DNA from: Phycisphaerales bacterium
GTDB lineage: Bacteria; Planctomycetota; Phycisphaerae; Phycisphaerales; UBA1924
Assembly (NCBI GenBank): GCA_028279375.1
Contig: JANQNW010000018.1
Span: 1-64,000 of the forward strand
Length of the DNA: 64,000 bases
Direction of reading: 5' to 3'
Part shown: piece by piece, positions 32,598-41,157 of the stretch
Numbering within the stretch: position 1 is the stretch's first letter
How the letters are laid out: every line of letters starts with the position of its first letter
Made by a program: the position numbers and the translations under genes
Notes under the pieces: model-generated
Seen by the model: the letters and a program-made list of their open reading frames with translations, nothing else
Told to the model about the DNA's origin: nothing
Databases searched by the model: none

Positions 32598-34301
32598 CTA
32601 CTGCGCCGAGCGCTCTGAAGATCGCACCTGCTCTTCGACGGAGTCCGCTTCTGCGCGCGACGCCGGGCCGCGTCCTGCGGTTCGCAGGGCCTGGTCTGTC
32701 GCGACGTCAAGGCTCATGGCGAGCGGGACAATGAGACTGAACATCGATCCCTGTCCTTCCTCGCTCACGAGCTGAATCTCACCCTGGATCATCGCAGTCA
32801 GCTCACGGCAGATTGCAAGTCCCAGACCAGTGCCTCCGTGCTCTCTCGTCACCCCGGTCTCAATCTGTGTGAACTTTTCGAAGATGCGGTCTCGATCATC
32901 CCTCGGGATGCCCTGGCCGGTGTCCAGCACGCTCACTCGCACACGCGGCTCGCTGTCGCCGCCGACGATGCGCTCCGCGCGCAATGTGACGACGCCGCCC
33001 TTCGGGGTGAACTTCACGGCGTTCGAGAGGAAGTTGAAGATGATCTGCTGAAACTTCTTCGGATCGGTCTCGATCAGAGCCGCGCCACCTTCGCCGTTGG
33101 CTCCGGGTTTGGACGGCAAACCCAAATCGCTTGTCCCGCCCGGCATCTCCAACTTCAGCGTGATGCCCTTGCGCTCCGCCTGGGCGCGAATGAGCCCGAG
33201 GAGAGCCTCGCACGTTGTGGCGACGCTCATACGCTCAACATGCAAATCCATCTTGCCTGCTTCGATCTTCGCGACGTCGAGCAGTTCATTGATCATCTCG
33301 AGCAGCGATCGTCCCGCGAGCACAATGTTCTCGAGGAACCGAAGGCGTTTCTCATACTGCGCCGGATCGAGGACGAGCGCTTCTCCTGCCTGGGGGCGTT
33401 CCTTCCGGGCGATGCCCTCGAGCAGCTCAGCGAATCCGATGATCGAATTCAGCGGCGTCCGAAGCTCATGGCTGACGCTCGCGATGAAGTCGGCCTTCAC
33501 GCGCGCCGCCTCGTGCAGCGAGAGATTCGACTTTTCGAGTTCCTCAACCTTGAAGTCGAGCGACTGATTGAGCGCTCGGAGCTGGGCCTGCCCGGCGGCG
33601 AGCTCCTCGAGCATCGCGTTGAACGCGTCGGCCAGCTCCTCGAAGTCATCGCCGGTCTCGATCTCTGCGCGCACCGTGAGTTCGCCCTCGCGAATGCGAT
33701 CCGCAGTTTCGCGGAGTTCGCGAACCGGACGCAGAATGAGGCGCGTCGTTATCAGGTGGAAGACGAGAACGGCGCCGGCGCCTGCCAGGATGCCTGCGCC
33801 GACGAGGTAGAGCCGGCTGACGAAGAGATGGCCGACGGCTCGCTTGGATCGATGTTCCGCCCAGACAATTGCCGTGAGGTCGCCGGAGGGAGATCGAACC
33901 GCCCGCGAATGTCGAAAGACGCGGTCCCAGCCGCTCGTGACAGCTTCGTCATGGTCCGCGAGCGCGGCGTCGTTCTCGAAGAGGCGCAGCGAAGCGGCGA
34001 CGAACTCATCCTGCTCTGCGGCCTCCTCAAATCGCTCTCGCTCCACCTTGAAGAGAATCACCTTGCTCTCACTGTCACCGCCTTCCGGCGAGAGCGACTC
34101 GTGGGGTCCAGTCTCGAGGGGGTCCACAGCAGGCACGGTCGGCCAGAGATCGACCAGTTCGTGAGCGGTGTCCGACGCGTTCAGATCGACCACAGAGCGC
34201 AGGAGCACCCACGGCGCGATCAGCGTCGCGAAGACGATGAGCGTCACCGCGGCGCCAAACAGAAGCTGGCATTTATCGGCGAGTGAGATCTCCCGAACCA
34301 T
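32598..34301 (-). CDS. Membrane sensor histidine kinase with HAMP domain
   Basis: From ATG 34301 (MVREISLADKCQLLFGAAVT) the product has 567 residues: a membrane helix at about 11-33, an extracytoplasmic domain of about 135 residues, a second helix near 168-190, HAMP (RPVRELRETADRIREGELTV), a short coiled coil, HisKA with the phospho-acceptor in ASVSHELRTPLNSIIGF, and HATPase_c with FNFLSNAVKFTPKGG, DTGQGIP and EHGGTGLGLAICRELT. No cognate regulator gene is adjacent. It is codirectional with and close to the carboxylase gene, which raises the possibility of control of the catabolic operon. The signal is unknown. Confidence 0.9.
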   Translation of the reverse strand: MVREISLADKCQLLFGAAVTLIVFATLIAPWVLLRSVVDLNASDTAHELVDLWPTVPAVDPLETGPHESLSPEGGDSESKVILFKVERERFEEAAEQDEFVAASLRLFENDAALADHDEAVTSGWDRVFRHSRAVRSPSGDLTAIVWAEHRSKRAVGHLFVSRLYLVGAGILAGAGAVLVFHLITTRLILRPVRELRETADRIREGELTVRAEIETGDDFEELADAFNAMLEELAAGQAQLRALNQSLDFKVEELEKSNLSLHEAARVKADFIASVSHELRTPLNSIIGFAELLEGIARKERPQAGEALVLDPAQYEKRLRFLENIVLAGRSLLEMINELLDVAKIEAGKMDLHVERMSVATTCEALLGLIRAQAERKGITLKLEMPGGTSDLGLPSKPGANGEGGAALIETDPKKFQQIIFNFLSNAVKFTPKGGVVTLRAERIVGGDSEPRVRVSVLDTGQGIPRDDRDRIFEKFTQIETGVTREHGGTGLGLAICRELTAMIQGEIQLVSEEGQGSMFSLIVPLAMSLDVATDQALRTAGRGPASRAEADSVEEQVRSSERSAQ

Positions 34302-34557
34302 GCTTGAAGTGTATCTCAAGCGCTCAAGAGCCCGGAATGACGGCGGTCGGATAAAGCGGAGATCGGTCTGCGATGGTCAGTCACTCTCCTCCAGGGGTCA
34401 CCGGTCTCTTCGGTGGGGAATACTCTTGCCGCGGCTCTGCTCGTGGCTACGCTTTGAGAACGACCGATCGCGGTCTGGATGTTCTCGGACGGCACAGCGG
34501 CCGGGAACGAGCCTGGAGAGAGATTCGTTGCAGTCGTGGCGGAATTCCGAGTTTGCG

Positions 34558-36411
34558 ATGTGGCAGCGACGGCTATCAGCCTCGATGACTGCCCTGGTGA
34601 TCGCGTGCGCGTGCACGGCCGGTTCGCTTTTCACGAATGTGACGCACAATCCCACTGGCGAACCGAAGCCGGGCGACCTTGATGGCGATGGCCTCGTCAG
34701 CGCTCCTGATCTCGCCGTCATTCTGTCGTTCTGGAATACGGACAATGAGACGTCCGACCTCAGCGGAGACGGTGTGGTCAATGCCGAGGACTTGGCGACT
34801 CTCATCTCTCTCTGGGACGCCGCCGGAAGTCCGCTCTCGGATGGAAACACAACTCGCGGCGTCTCGTGGTGTGATTACGACCAGGACGGCGACTACGACC
34901 TCTACATCTCGAACTGGCAGGAAGAGAACAAGCTCCTGCGGAACGAGGGCGGCGGTGTGTTCACCGACCAGACTGCGGGGCCTCTTGACAACAACGGAGC
35001 AGGCGGGCGAACTTCATTTGCTGACTTCGACAATGACGGCGATCTCGACGCCTACTTGTGCAAGTTCGGGCCGAATGCGCTCCTCCGAAATGACGCGGGA
35101 GTCTTCGTCGACGCGACGGGTGAGGAGTTCTCCGAGACCAACGACGACAACGGTATGGGCGCGTCATGGGTTGACTATGACCTTGACGGCGACGTCGATC
35201 TCTACGTCGTCAATCGTATTTCGGAGAACAAGCTCTTCCGGAATGACGGAGCGCTCGGGTTCGTCAATGTCACGCCGCCGGAGCTTGCGCATGAGATTCA
35301 AAGCCGATCGGGCGCCTGGGCGGACTTCGACAACGATGGCGATCCGGATCTCTACCTCGTCGCAGGAGGCGCGCCGGATGCTCCGGCGAACTCTGATGAG
35401 ACGAGGAACCGGCTCTACCGGAACGATGGGGCGATGGGGTTCGTCGATGTCACCAGGGGAGTAGAGCCCTACGACGGACCGGAAGATCTGGATGGCGACG
35501 GAACAGTCGGGGCGCCGGATCTGGCCATTCTGCTCGGAGCATGGGGATCGGGAGCCGGGCCTGCTGATGTGAATGAATCAGGCGACGTCGGCGCCGATGA
35601 TCTCGCGATCCTCCTGGGAAGTTGGGACACGGAGACCGGGCCACTGGGCGACCGATCCGATGGACGGGGCGTCGTCTGGGGTGATTACGACAACGATGGC
35701 GACCTTGATCTCTACGTCTGCAATCTCTTCGCGCCGAACAGACTGCTCCGCAATGACGGTGGGCTCACGTTCACCGATGTCTCGGCGGCGCCGCTGAATG
35801 ACGAGGATTCGGTCTCGCGCGGCGCCTGCTGGGGCGACTATGACAACGATGGCGACCTCGATCTCTATATCGCCAAGGGAACGACGAATCGACTGTTCAG
35901 GAATGATGGGGAGTCCGGTTTCGTGGACGTGTCTGACGAGGCCCTCGCCGACGCTGGAGTCGGCGCCGAAGGCGTGTTCGCGGATTATGACGCCGACGGC
36001 GATCTCGATCTCTACCTGGGCAACTACCAGGGTGTCGAACGGAACAAACTCCTGCGGAATAACCTCGACAGCGGGGCCGCCTGGCTTCACCTCGATCTCG
36101 AGGGCGTCATGTCGAACCGCTCAGCGATCGGCGCGCAGGTACGAGCGACTGCCGGCGGCGTGACGCAGCTTCGGCAGGTCAGCGGCGGCAACAGCTACAT
36201 GGCTCAGCCGCCACTGACGGTCTTCTTCGGATTCGGCGCTGCCGCAGCGATCGACTCGATCGAGATTCGTTGGCCATCCGGAATCGTGCAGACATTCGGT
36301 CCCGTGGCAGTCAACCATCGATTCGATGTCGTCGAGTCGGATGTGCCGGGCGATGTCAATGGCGATGGCCTGGCCGACGCGCTTGATGACACAATCCTCG
36401 CCGGTCCCTGA
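34558..36411 (+). CDS. Secreted FG-GAP/ASPIC-UnbV repeat protein with embedded dockerin-like motifs
   Basis: ATG 34558 gives a signal peptide (MWQRRLSASMTALVIACACT) and a 617-residue exported protein. FG-GAP/VCBS-type repeats with the core DxDxDGDxDLYxxN recur at least five times (for example DYDQDGDYDLYISN, DYDLDGDVDLYVVN, DYDNDGDLDLYVCN and DYDADGDLDLYLGN), consistent with a calcium-binding beta-propeller. Dockerin-like segments interrupt them: GDLDGDGLVSAPDLAVILSF early, EDLDGDGTVGAPDLAILLGA midway and GDVNGDGLADALDDTILAGP at the extreme C-terminus. The ASPIC/UnbV domain is seen from SAIGAQVRATAGGVTQLRQV to EIRWPSGIVQTFG. It likely binds polysaccharide or cell-surface partners. Confidence 0.85.
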   Translation: MWQRRLSASMTALVIACACTAGSLFTNVTHNPTGEPKPGDLDGDGLVSAPDLAVILSFWNTDNETSDLSGDGVVNAEDLATLISLWDAAGSPLSDGNTTRGVSWCDYDQDGDYDLYISNWQEENKLLRNEGGGVFTDQTAGPLDNNGAGGRTSFADFDNDGDLDAYLCKFGPNALLRNDAGVFVDATGEEFSETNDDNGMGASWVDYDLDGDVDLYVVNRISENKLFRNDGALGFVNVTPPELAHEIQSRSGAWADFDNDGDPDLYLVAGGAPDAPANSDETRNRLYRNDGAMGFVDVTRGVEPYDGPEDLDGDGTVGAPDLAILLGAWGSGAGPADVNESGDVGADDLAILLGSWDTETGPLGDRSDGRGVVWGDYDNDGDLDLYVCNLFAPNRLLRNDGGLTFTDVSAAPLNDEDSVSRGACWGDYDNDGDLDLYIAKGTTNRLFRNDGESGFVDVSDEALADAGVGAEGVFADYDADGDLDLYLGNYQGVERNKLLRNNLDSGAAWLHLDLEGVMSNRSAIGAQVRATAGGVTQLRQVSGGNSYMAQPPLTVFFGFGAAAAIDSIEIRWPSGIVQTFGPVAVNHRFDVVESDVPGDVNGDGLADALDDTILAGP

Positions 36412-36415
36412 ATCT

Positions 36416-37075
36416 CTACGAGACAGGCGTGTGCCGGACGATTGATCCTTCGACATAGAAGATGACGTCTTCGGCGATGTTCGTGGCGAGATCAGCGATG
36501 CGCTCGATCGAGCGGACGGCGAAGAGCATGTGAATCACAGACTGAGCGGTGGCCACGTGCTCAGGGATCTCCGCTTCCGCCCATGTGAACATCTCACGCT
36601 GTTTGTCATCGATGTACTCATCGGCGCGGCGTACAGCGGAAGCGAGTTCAGCGTCATCTTCGGAGAGGGACTTCAGTGAATCCGCGAGGATCTTGCGAAC
36701 CGCATCGGCCATCTCTGCGAGCGCCGGCGGATTCGGGATTTGCTCGCCTTCAGGGATCAGGAGGAGGCGCTTGGAAATTCCCTTGGCGAGATCACCGAGG
36801 CGCTCGAGATCGGCGTTGATCCGGATCGCCGCGAGCACGAATCGCAGGTCGCGGGCGACCGGGTGATGAAGCGCGAGAATGCGCAGGCATTCCGCCTCGA
36901 TGTCGACCTCCATCTCGTCGAGGTCGTCATCTTTGGCGCGAACCTCCTCCGCGAGCGTCTTGTCGAAGTTGATGAGCGCATCGAGCGCCTGATTGACGCG
37001 CTGTTCGGAGATAGCGCCCATCGTCAGAAGCGTGCGCCGGAGCGACACAAGTTGATCTAGAAGTTCAGCTGGCAT
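36416..37075 (-). CDS. phoU: Phosphate transport regulator PhoU
   Basis: A 219-residue all-helical protein with two PhoU repeats. Each carries the metal-cluster motif (EVRAKDDDLDEMEVDIEAEC in the first, AVRRADEYIDDKQREMFTWA in the second). The DLRFVLAAIRINADLERLGD segment is strongly conserved in the family. It is the last gene of the pst operon, 33 bp after pstB. PhoU connects the Pst transporter to the kinase PhoR and keeps the Pho response off when phosphate is plentiful. Confidence 0.93.
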   Translation of the reverse strand: MPAELLDQLVSLRRTLLTMGAISEQRVNQALDALINFDKTLAEEVRAKDDDLDEMEVDIEAECLRILALHHPVARDLRFVLAAIRINADLERLGDLAKGISKRLLLIPEGEQIPNPPALAEMADAVRKILADSLKSLSEDDAELASAVRRADEYIDDKQREMFTWAEAEIPEHVATAQSVIHMLFAVRSIERIADLATNIAEDVIFYVEGSIVRHTPVS

Positions 37076-37108
37076 TCAGGCTTCTCGGTGTTCCTTGGGT
37101 TCTCGCGA

Positions 37109-37957
37109 TCAGCCGAAGCGACCGCTGACGTAGTCCTCGGTCTGCGAATCCTGCGGATTCGTGAAGATCTGCTCGGTTTCGCCATCTTCAATGAGCTTGC
37201 CCTCAAAGAAGAACGCCGTTCGATCGGAAACGCGAGCAGCCTGCTGCATGTTGTGCGTCACGATAATGATCGTCAGATTCTCACGAAGTTCTGAAATGAG
37301 CGACTCGATGCGGTCCGTGCTCTTCGGATCAAGGGCCGAGCAGGGCTCATCCATCAGCAGGATCTCCGGGCCGACGGCCAGGGCTCGTGCGATGCAAAGG
37401 CGCTGCTGCTGTCCGCCGGAGAGTCCCAATGCTGACTGGCGAAGGCGGTCCTTGACCTCATCCCAGAGGGCCGAAGAGCGGAGCGCCGTTTCGACGATGC
37501 CGTCGAGCTCTGACTTCGTGAACTTCCTGTGGAGCCGCGGACCGAACGCCACATTGTCGTAGATCGACTTCGGAAACGGATTTGGCTTCTGGAAGACCAT
37601 GCCGACGCGTCGGCGGAGATTGACCACGTCGACCTTTGAGCCAATGAGCGCCGTCCCATGGAGATCGAGCGTCCCGGTCGCATAGGCGCCGGGAACGAGA
37701 TCGTTCATGCGATTGATCCATCGCAGGAACGTGCTCTTGCCGCATCCACTCGGACCGATGAACGCCGTGACGCGGCGTGTCGGCACATCGAGATCGACAT
37801 CGTGGATTGCCTGGAAGTCGCCATAGAAACAGTTGAATCCGGCCGCGCGTAGCGCAGTCGGTGTCGCCTCAGACGACTTGTCCGAGGTCTTTGGCGCCTG
37901 GTCGGGCGTGGAGACATCAACTGGCTTCGGGATGGTCACTTTCGGAGTCTGCAACAT
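37109..37957 (-). CDS. pstB: Phosphate ABC transporter ATP-binding protein
   Basis: A 282-residue ATPase with Walker [21 protein letters not shown] (typical PstB wording), signature [18 protein letters not shown], Walker [14 protein letters not shown] and switch [10 protein letters not shown]. An N-terminal extension of about 35 residues, rich in Pro, Thr and Ser, precedes the first strand, so the true start may be downstream. The gene is nine bases after pstA. It drives high-affinity phosphate uptake and takes part in signalling to PhoR. Confidence 0.95.
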   Translation of the reverse strand: MLQTPKVTIPKPVDVSTPDQAPKTSDKSSEATPTALRAAGFNCFYGDFQAIHDVDLDVPTRRVTAFIGPSGCGKSTFLRWINRMNDLVPGAYATGTLDLHGTALIGSKVDVVNLRRRVGMVFQKPNPFPKSIYDNVAFGPRLHRKFTKSELDGIVETALRSSALWDEVKDRLRQSALGLSGGQQQRLCIARALAVGPEILLMDEPCSALDPKSTDRIESLISELRENLTIIIVTHNMQQAARVSDRTAFFFEGKLIEDGETEQIFTNPQDSQTEDYVSGRFG

Positions 37958-37966
37958 TTTGGCCTC

Positions 37967-38929
37967 TTATTGAAGGGGCTTCTGCAGTTTCTGACGTAGG
38001 AAAACGGCGAGAGCGTTGAATGAGAGCAATACGGCCAGCAGAACGATGATTCCAGTCGACGCGAGCTTGTGGAATTCCTCCTGCGGGCGACTGGCCCAGT
38101 CGAAGATCTGGAGCGGCATGGCCGTAAAGTCGTCGAAGAGATGTGCCGGGGCGAATCGGATGAAGACGATGCCGCCGATGACGAGAATGGGCGCCGCCTC
38201 ACCAATGGCGCGGCTGATCGCGAGAATAGCTCCTGTAAGAATTCCGGGGATCGCCGCCGGAAGCGTTACTCGCGTGATCACCTTGAGTCGGGTCGATCCG
38301 AGACCGTAGGCCGCCTGGCGAAGCGAGTTCGGAACCGCGCGGAGCGATTCCTGCGTCGCGATGATCACGATGGGGAGGATCACGAGCATCAGCGTGAGCC
38401 CGCCTGCGAGCACGCTGCGGCCGAACGGGATCTGGAAGTAGAACCAGGTCTCTGGGTTCCCGATCGCGACGAGCGGATCATTCACGTTGCCGAAGAGATC
38501 GAACATCTGAACGAAGATGCTTAGACCGAGCACGCCGTAGACGATCGAAGGAACGCCCGCAAGATTGCGGATGTTGAGTTCAATGAACGAATGGATCCTC
38601 CGGGAGATCGGATGCTTGGGTCTGATCTCCTCGAGGAAGACCGCCGTACCCACGCCGATCGGCAGCGCTGCGGTGGCGCACACGAGGCAGATTCCGATCG
38701 AGCCCATGATCGCAGGCATCATGCCGGCCTTCTCAGGCTTGCGCGACGGAGAACTGGTCAGGAATGACAAATCGAGATGCTTCAAGCCGCTGAAGATGAT
38801 CGAACCGAGCAGAATTGCCAGGATGACGACCGCGAGCGCGGCGACGAGCATGCACAGCACATGAAAACCGCGATCGCGGAATCTCTGTCCGAACTCCGAC
38901 TTCGGACGTCCCGGGAAGATCTCGCTCAT
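37967..38929 (-). CDS. pstA: Phosphate ABC transporter permease PstA
   Basis: A 320-residue membrane protein with six or more helices. The permease loop reads ESLRAVPNSLRQAAYGLGST and then RVTLPAAIPGILTGAILAIS, the EAA-type coupling motif. PstA-type features are ATAALPIGVGTAVFLEEI and NLAGVPSIVYGVLGLSIFV. The start overlaps pstC by four bases (ATGA at 38926-38929), giving equal production of the two channel halves. Confidence 0.93.
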   Translation of the reverse strand: MSEIFPGRPKSEFGQRFRDRGFHVLCMLVAALAVVILAILLGSIIFSGLKHLDLSFLTSSPSRKPEKAGMMPAIMGSIGICLVCATAALPIGVGTAVFLEEIRPKHPISRRIHSFIELNIRNLAGVPSIVYGVLGLSIFVQMFDLFGNVNDPLVAIGNPETWFYFQIPFGRSVLAGGLTLMLVILPIVIIATQESLRAVPNSLRQAAYGLGSTRLKVITRVTLPAAIPGILTGAILAISRAIGEAAPILVIGGIVFIRFAPAHLFDDFTAMPLQIFDWASRPQEEFHKLASTGIIVLLAVLLSFNALAVFLRQKLQKPLQ

Positions 38930-39900
38930 TCGTACTCCTCCCGGAATCGCTTGAGGACACGACCTCCAAGCAGTGTGAGAATCAGCGTCATGAGGAAGAG
39001 CATCGCGGCGACCGCATAGCTCGAGTAGTACTCAGGGCCGAAGTTGCTCGCGTCGCCGAGGAAGACCTGCACGATGAACGCCGTCATCGTCTGCACCTCA
39101 CTTGTCGGGTCCACCGCGGACAGCGGCTCCCTGAAGAGAGGAAGGGGACTGGCGCCGGCCGCAAGCGCGACAATCATCGTTTCGCCGACGGCGCGAGCGA
39201 TCGCGAGCAGAAAGGCGGCGACCACGCCGGAGAGCGCCGCCGGTGTGACTACCTTCACCGACACATCAAACTTGGTGGCGCCGACGCCGTAGGCGGCCTC
39301 GCGAAGGCTGCGCGGCACCGAGCGCAGCGCGTCTTCTGAGAGGGAGGTCACGATCGGAAGACACATAATCCCAACGGCAATCCCCGCGCTCATCGCGTTG
39401 TAGACGCCGAAACCCGAGTAGATCTTCTGAAGCGCCGGCGTAATGACCGCGAGTGCAAAGAAGCCGTACACGACCGTCGGTACCCCGGCGAGCACCTCGA
39501 GCACCGGTTTGAGCACGGCCCGCACTTTCGATGGCGCATACTCGGAGAGGTAGATCGCGGTCAGGAGTCCCAATGGGATCGAGACGCACGCCGAGATCAC
39601 CATGATCTGCAGCGTTCCGGCAATAAGCGGCCAGACGCCGTAGGAGTGCTCGGCGCCGAGGAATGGATTCCATTCCAGGCCGGTGAAGAACTCGACGATG
39701 CTGACTTCGGGGATCCGGAAGAACTGAATCGTTTCCGAAAAGAGTACGTAGATGATCGAAGCGGTCGTTCCGACGCTGAAGAGCGCACAGAGAACAAGGC
39801 TGAAGATCACGGAGCCTTCCCAGAGGCGTTGGCGCTGTTGATTGCGCGGTCTGCCCTGCGAGGCGAAGTCAATCGCGATACGTGTTGGCGCTGTTGTCAT
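38926..39900 (-). CDS. pstC: Phosphate ABC transporter permease PstC
   Basis: A 324-residue permease from ATG 39900 (MTTAPTRIAIDFASQGRPRN). An in-frame ATG at 39969 would place a terminator-like hairpin (39931-39961) inside the coding region, so the later start is preferred. Helices are numerous, with SLPLGLLTAIYLSEYAP-like wording (SIPLGLLTAIYLSEYAPSKV), GVPTVVYGFFALAVITP and the coupling loop DALRSVPRSLREAAYGVGAT. It overlaps pstA by four bases. Confidence 0.92.
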   Translation of the reverse strand: MTTAPTRIAIDFASQGRPRNQQRQRLWEGSVIFSLVLCALFSVGTTASIIYVLFSETIQFFRIPEVSIVEFFTGLEWNPFLGAEHSYGVWPLIAGTLQIMVISACVSIPLGLLTAIYLSEYAPSKVRAVLKPVLEVLAGVPTVVYGFFALAVITPALQKIYSGFGVYNAMSAGIAVGIMCLPIVTSLSEDALRSVPRSLREAAYGVGATKFDVSVKVVTPAALSGVVAAFLLAIARAVGETMIVALAAGASPLPLFREPLSAVDPTSEVQTMTAFIVQVFLGDASNFGPEYYSSYAVAAMLFLMTLILTLLGGRVLKRFREEYE

Positions 39901-39930
39901 GGGGCCGCCGGAGGAGAGTCTGGAAAGAAA

Positions 39931-39961
39931 CACCGGACGCAGCAGTGGACCGCGTCCGGTG
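39931..39961 (-). terminator. Terminator-like hairpin between pstS and pstC
   Basis: CACCGGACGC at 39931-39940 pairs perfectly with GCGTCCGGTG at 39952-39961 (10 bp, 11-base loop). On the transcribed minus strand the stem is followed by TTTCTTTCC. This is an intrinsic terminator of moderate strength placed just after pstS. Partial termination here would yield more PstS than PstCAB, as expected for a binding protein needed in excess. Confidence 0.65.
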
Positions 39962-39964
39962 TGA

Positions 39965-39980
39965 ATCATTCATGAATGAT
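39965..39980. repeat. 16-bp perfect palindrome after pstS
   Basis: ATCATTCATGAATGAT is an exact palindrome starting 14 bases past the pstS stop and ending four bases before the terminator-like hairpin at 39931-39961. It is A/T-rich in a G+C-rich neighbourhood. It could be a protein-binding site, part of an RNA structure that modulates read-through into pstCAB, or a 3'-end protecting hairpin. Confidence 0.5.
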
Positions 39981-39994
39981 GTTCAGATCACGGA

Positions 39995-40993
39995 TTACTT
40001 GTAGACCTTCGTGACGGGGCCGTGGATCTTCTCGCCATAGGAATCAAGGAACTGCGTGCCGGTGCGGCGGGAGTTCCAGTTGCGACGAGCGCGATCCTGG
40101 ATCATGCGCGGAAGCGCGACATAACCCACCTCAGCAGCCAGGTCGGCGCCGTGGTCGAGGTAGAAGTCGACGAACTCGTCAACCTCGGGGCGATCCGCGG
40201 AGTTGCGGCTTACGTAGATGAACAGCGGGCGGCTGAACGGAGCGTAGGAGCCGTTCTCGATCGTCGTGGGCGTGGGGATGACCGGGCCCTTGCCGCCGTC
40301 GATGGCGAGCACCTTCAGCTTGTCAGCGTTCTCAAAGTAGTACGCGCAACCGAAGAAGCCGATGCCGCCGGGGTTGCCCGAGACTCCGCGAACGAGCACG
40401 TTGTCGTCCTCAGAGACGGACATGTCGCTGCGGATTGAACCCTTCTTGCCAGCGACGACCTCCTTGAAGTAGTCGAACGTGCCGGAGTCGACGCCGGGGG
40501 AGAAGATCTTCACGGGGACCTCAGGCCACTCGGAGCGAATGTCGTTCCAGGTGCGGACCTTCGAGCCGTCAAGGAAGATCATCTTGAGCTCGTCAACCGT
40601 CAGGTTCTCAGCCCAGTAGTTGTCCTTGTTGACGACGATTGAGAGACCGTCATACGCGACCGGGATCTCGATGAACTCGACGCCTGCCTTCTTCGCGGCC
40701 TTGTACTCCTTGGCCTTGATCGGACGCGACGCATCGGAGATGTCCGTCTCACCCTTGACGAATCTCTTGAATCCGCCACCCGTTCCGGAGATGCCGACGG
40801 TGACGCGAACCTTGGGTGCGTGACCGGCGAACTCCTCGGCGACCGCCTCGGTGATCGGGTACACGGTGGAGGAGCCGTCGATGCGAACGGCGCCCTTGAG
40901 CTTCTTGTTGGGGGCCGCATCGGCGACGGCGCCGAGAAGGCTCACTCCGACGACCGAAACGGCCGCGGCAATCGAAAGAGACCTGGTGAACAT
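39995..40993 (-). CDS. pstS: Phosphate-binding protein PstS
   Basis: A 332-residue periplasmic binding protein with a type I signal peptide (MFTRSLSIAAAVSVVGVSLL, cleavage probably after ADA near residue 27). Phosphate-binding segments are RIDGSSTVYPITEAVAEEFA, ISGTGGGFKRFVKGETDISD, SPGVDSGTFDYFKEVVAGKK and RGVSGNPGGIGFFG. The DGSSTVYP and GTGGGF wording is closer to the SphX/PstS2 branch than to the E. coli protein. Its promoter lies in the gap after phoR, and the terminator-like hairpin after it separates it from pstC. Confidence 0.93.
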   Translation of the reverse strand: MFTRSLSIAAAVSVVGVSLLGAVADAAPNKKLKGAVRIDGSSTVYPITEAVAEEFAGHAPKVRVTVGISGTGGGFKRFVKGETDISDASRPIKAKEYKAAKKAGVEFIEIPVAYDGLSIVVNKDNYWAENLTVDELKMIFLDGSKVRTWNDIRSEWPEVPVKIFSPGVDSGTFDYFKEVVAGKKGSIRSDMSVSEDDNVLVRGVSGNPGGIGFFGCAYYFENADKLKVLAIDGGKGPVIPTPTTIENGSYAPFSRPLFIYVSRNSADRPEVDEFVDFYLDHGADLAAEVGYVALPRMIQDRARRNWNSRRTGTQFLDSYGEKIHGPVTKVYK

Positions 40994-41125
40994 GCGATTA
41001 TCCTCTGCTCGTAGGGGGGAAGGAGCGGGTCACGCAGGAGACCCGACGCGGGCAGCATGGATCTGCCGCGTTAAGGAATTGCGAAGACTGCGCTATGTCG
41101 CAGTCACGTTCCTCGCAGCCAAGGC

Positions 41126-41131
41126 ATTATA
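41126..41131 (-). promoter_or_regulatory. pstS: Consensus -10 box for pstS
   Basis: The minus strand reads TATAAT at 41131-41126, a perfect -10 hexamer, 132 bases upstream of the pstS start and just inside the gap after phoR. There is no good -35 hexamer at 17 bases (TACCTT), as is usual at promoters activated by PhoB. No clear pair of PHO-box repeats could be recognised. Confidence 0.45.
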
Positions 41132-41157
41132 GCCCGAAAACGGACCTCAAGGTAGGT

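Noticed and set aside
32838-34286. A 482-codon plus-strand open frame opposite the sensor kinase
   Set aside because: It is antisense to a kinase with complete HisKA and HATPase motifs, and its translation shows no domain.
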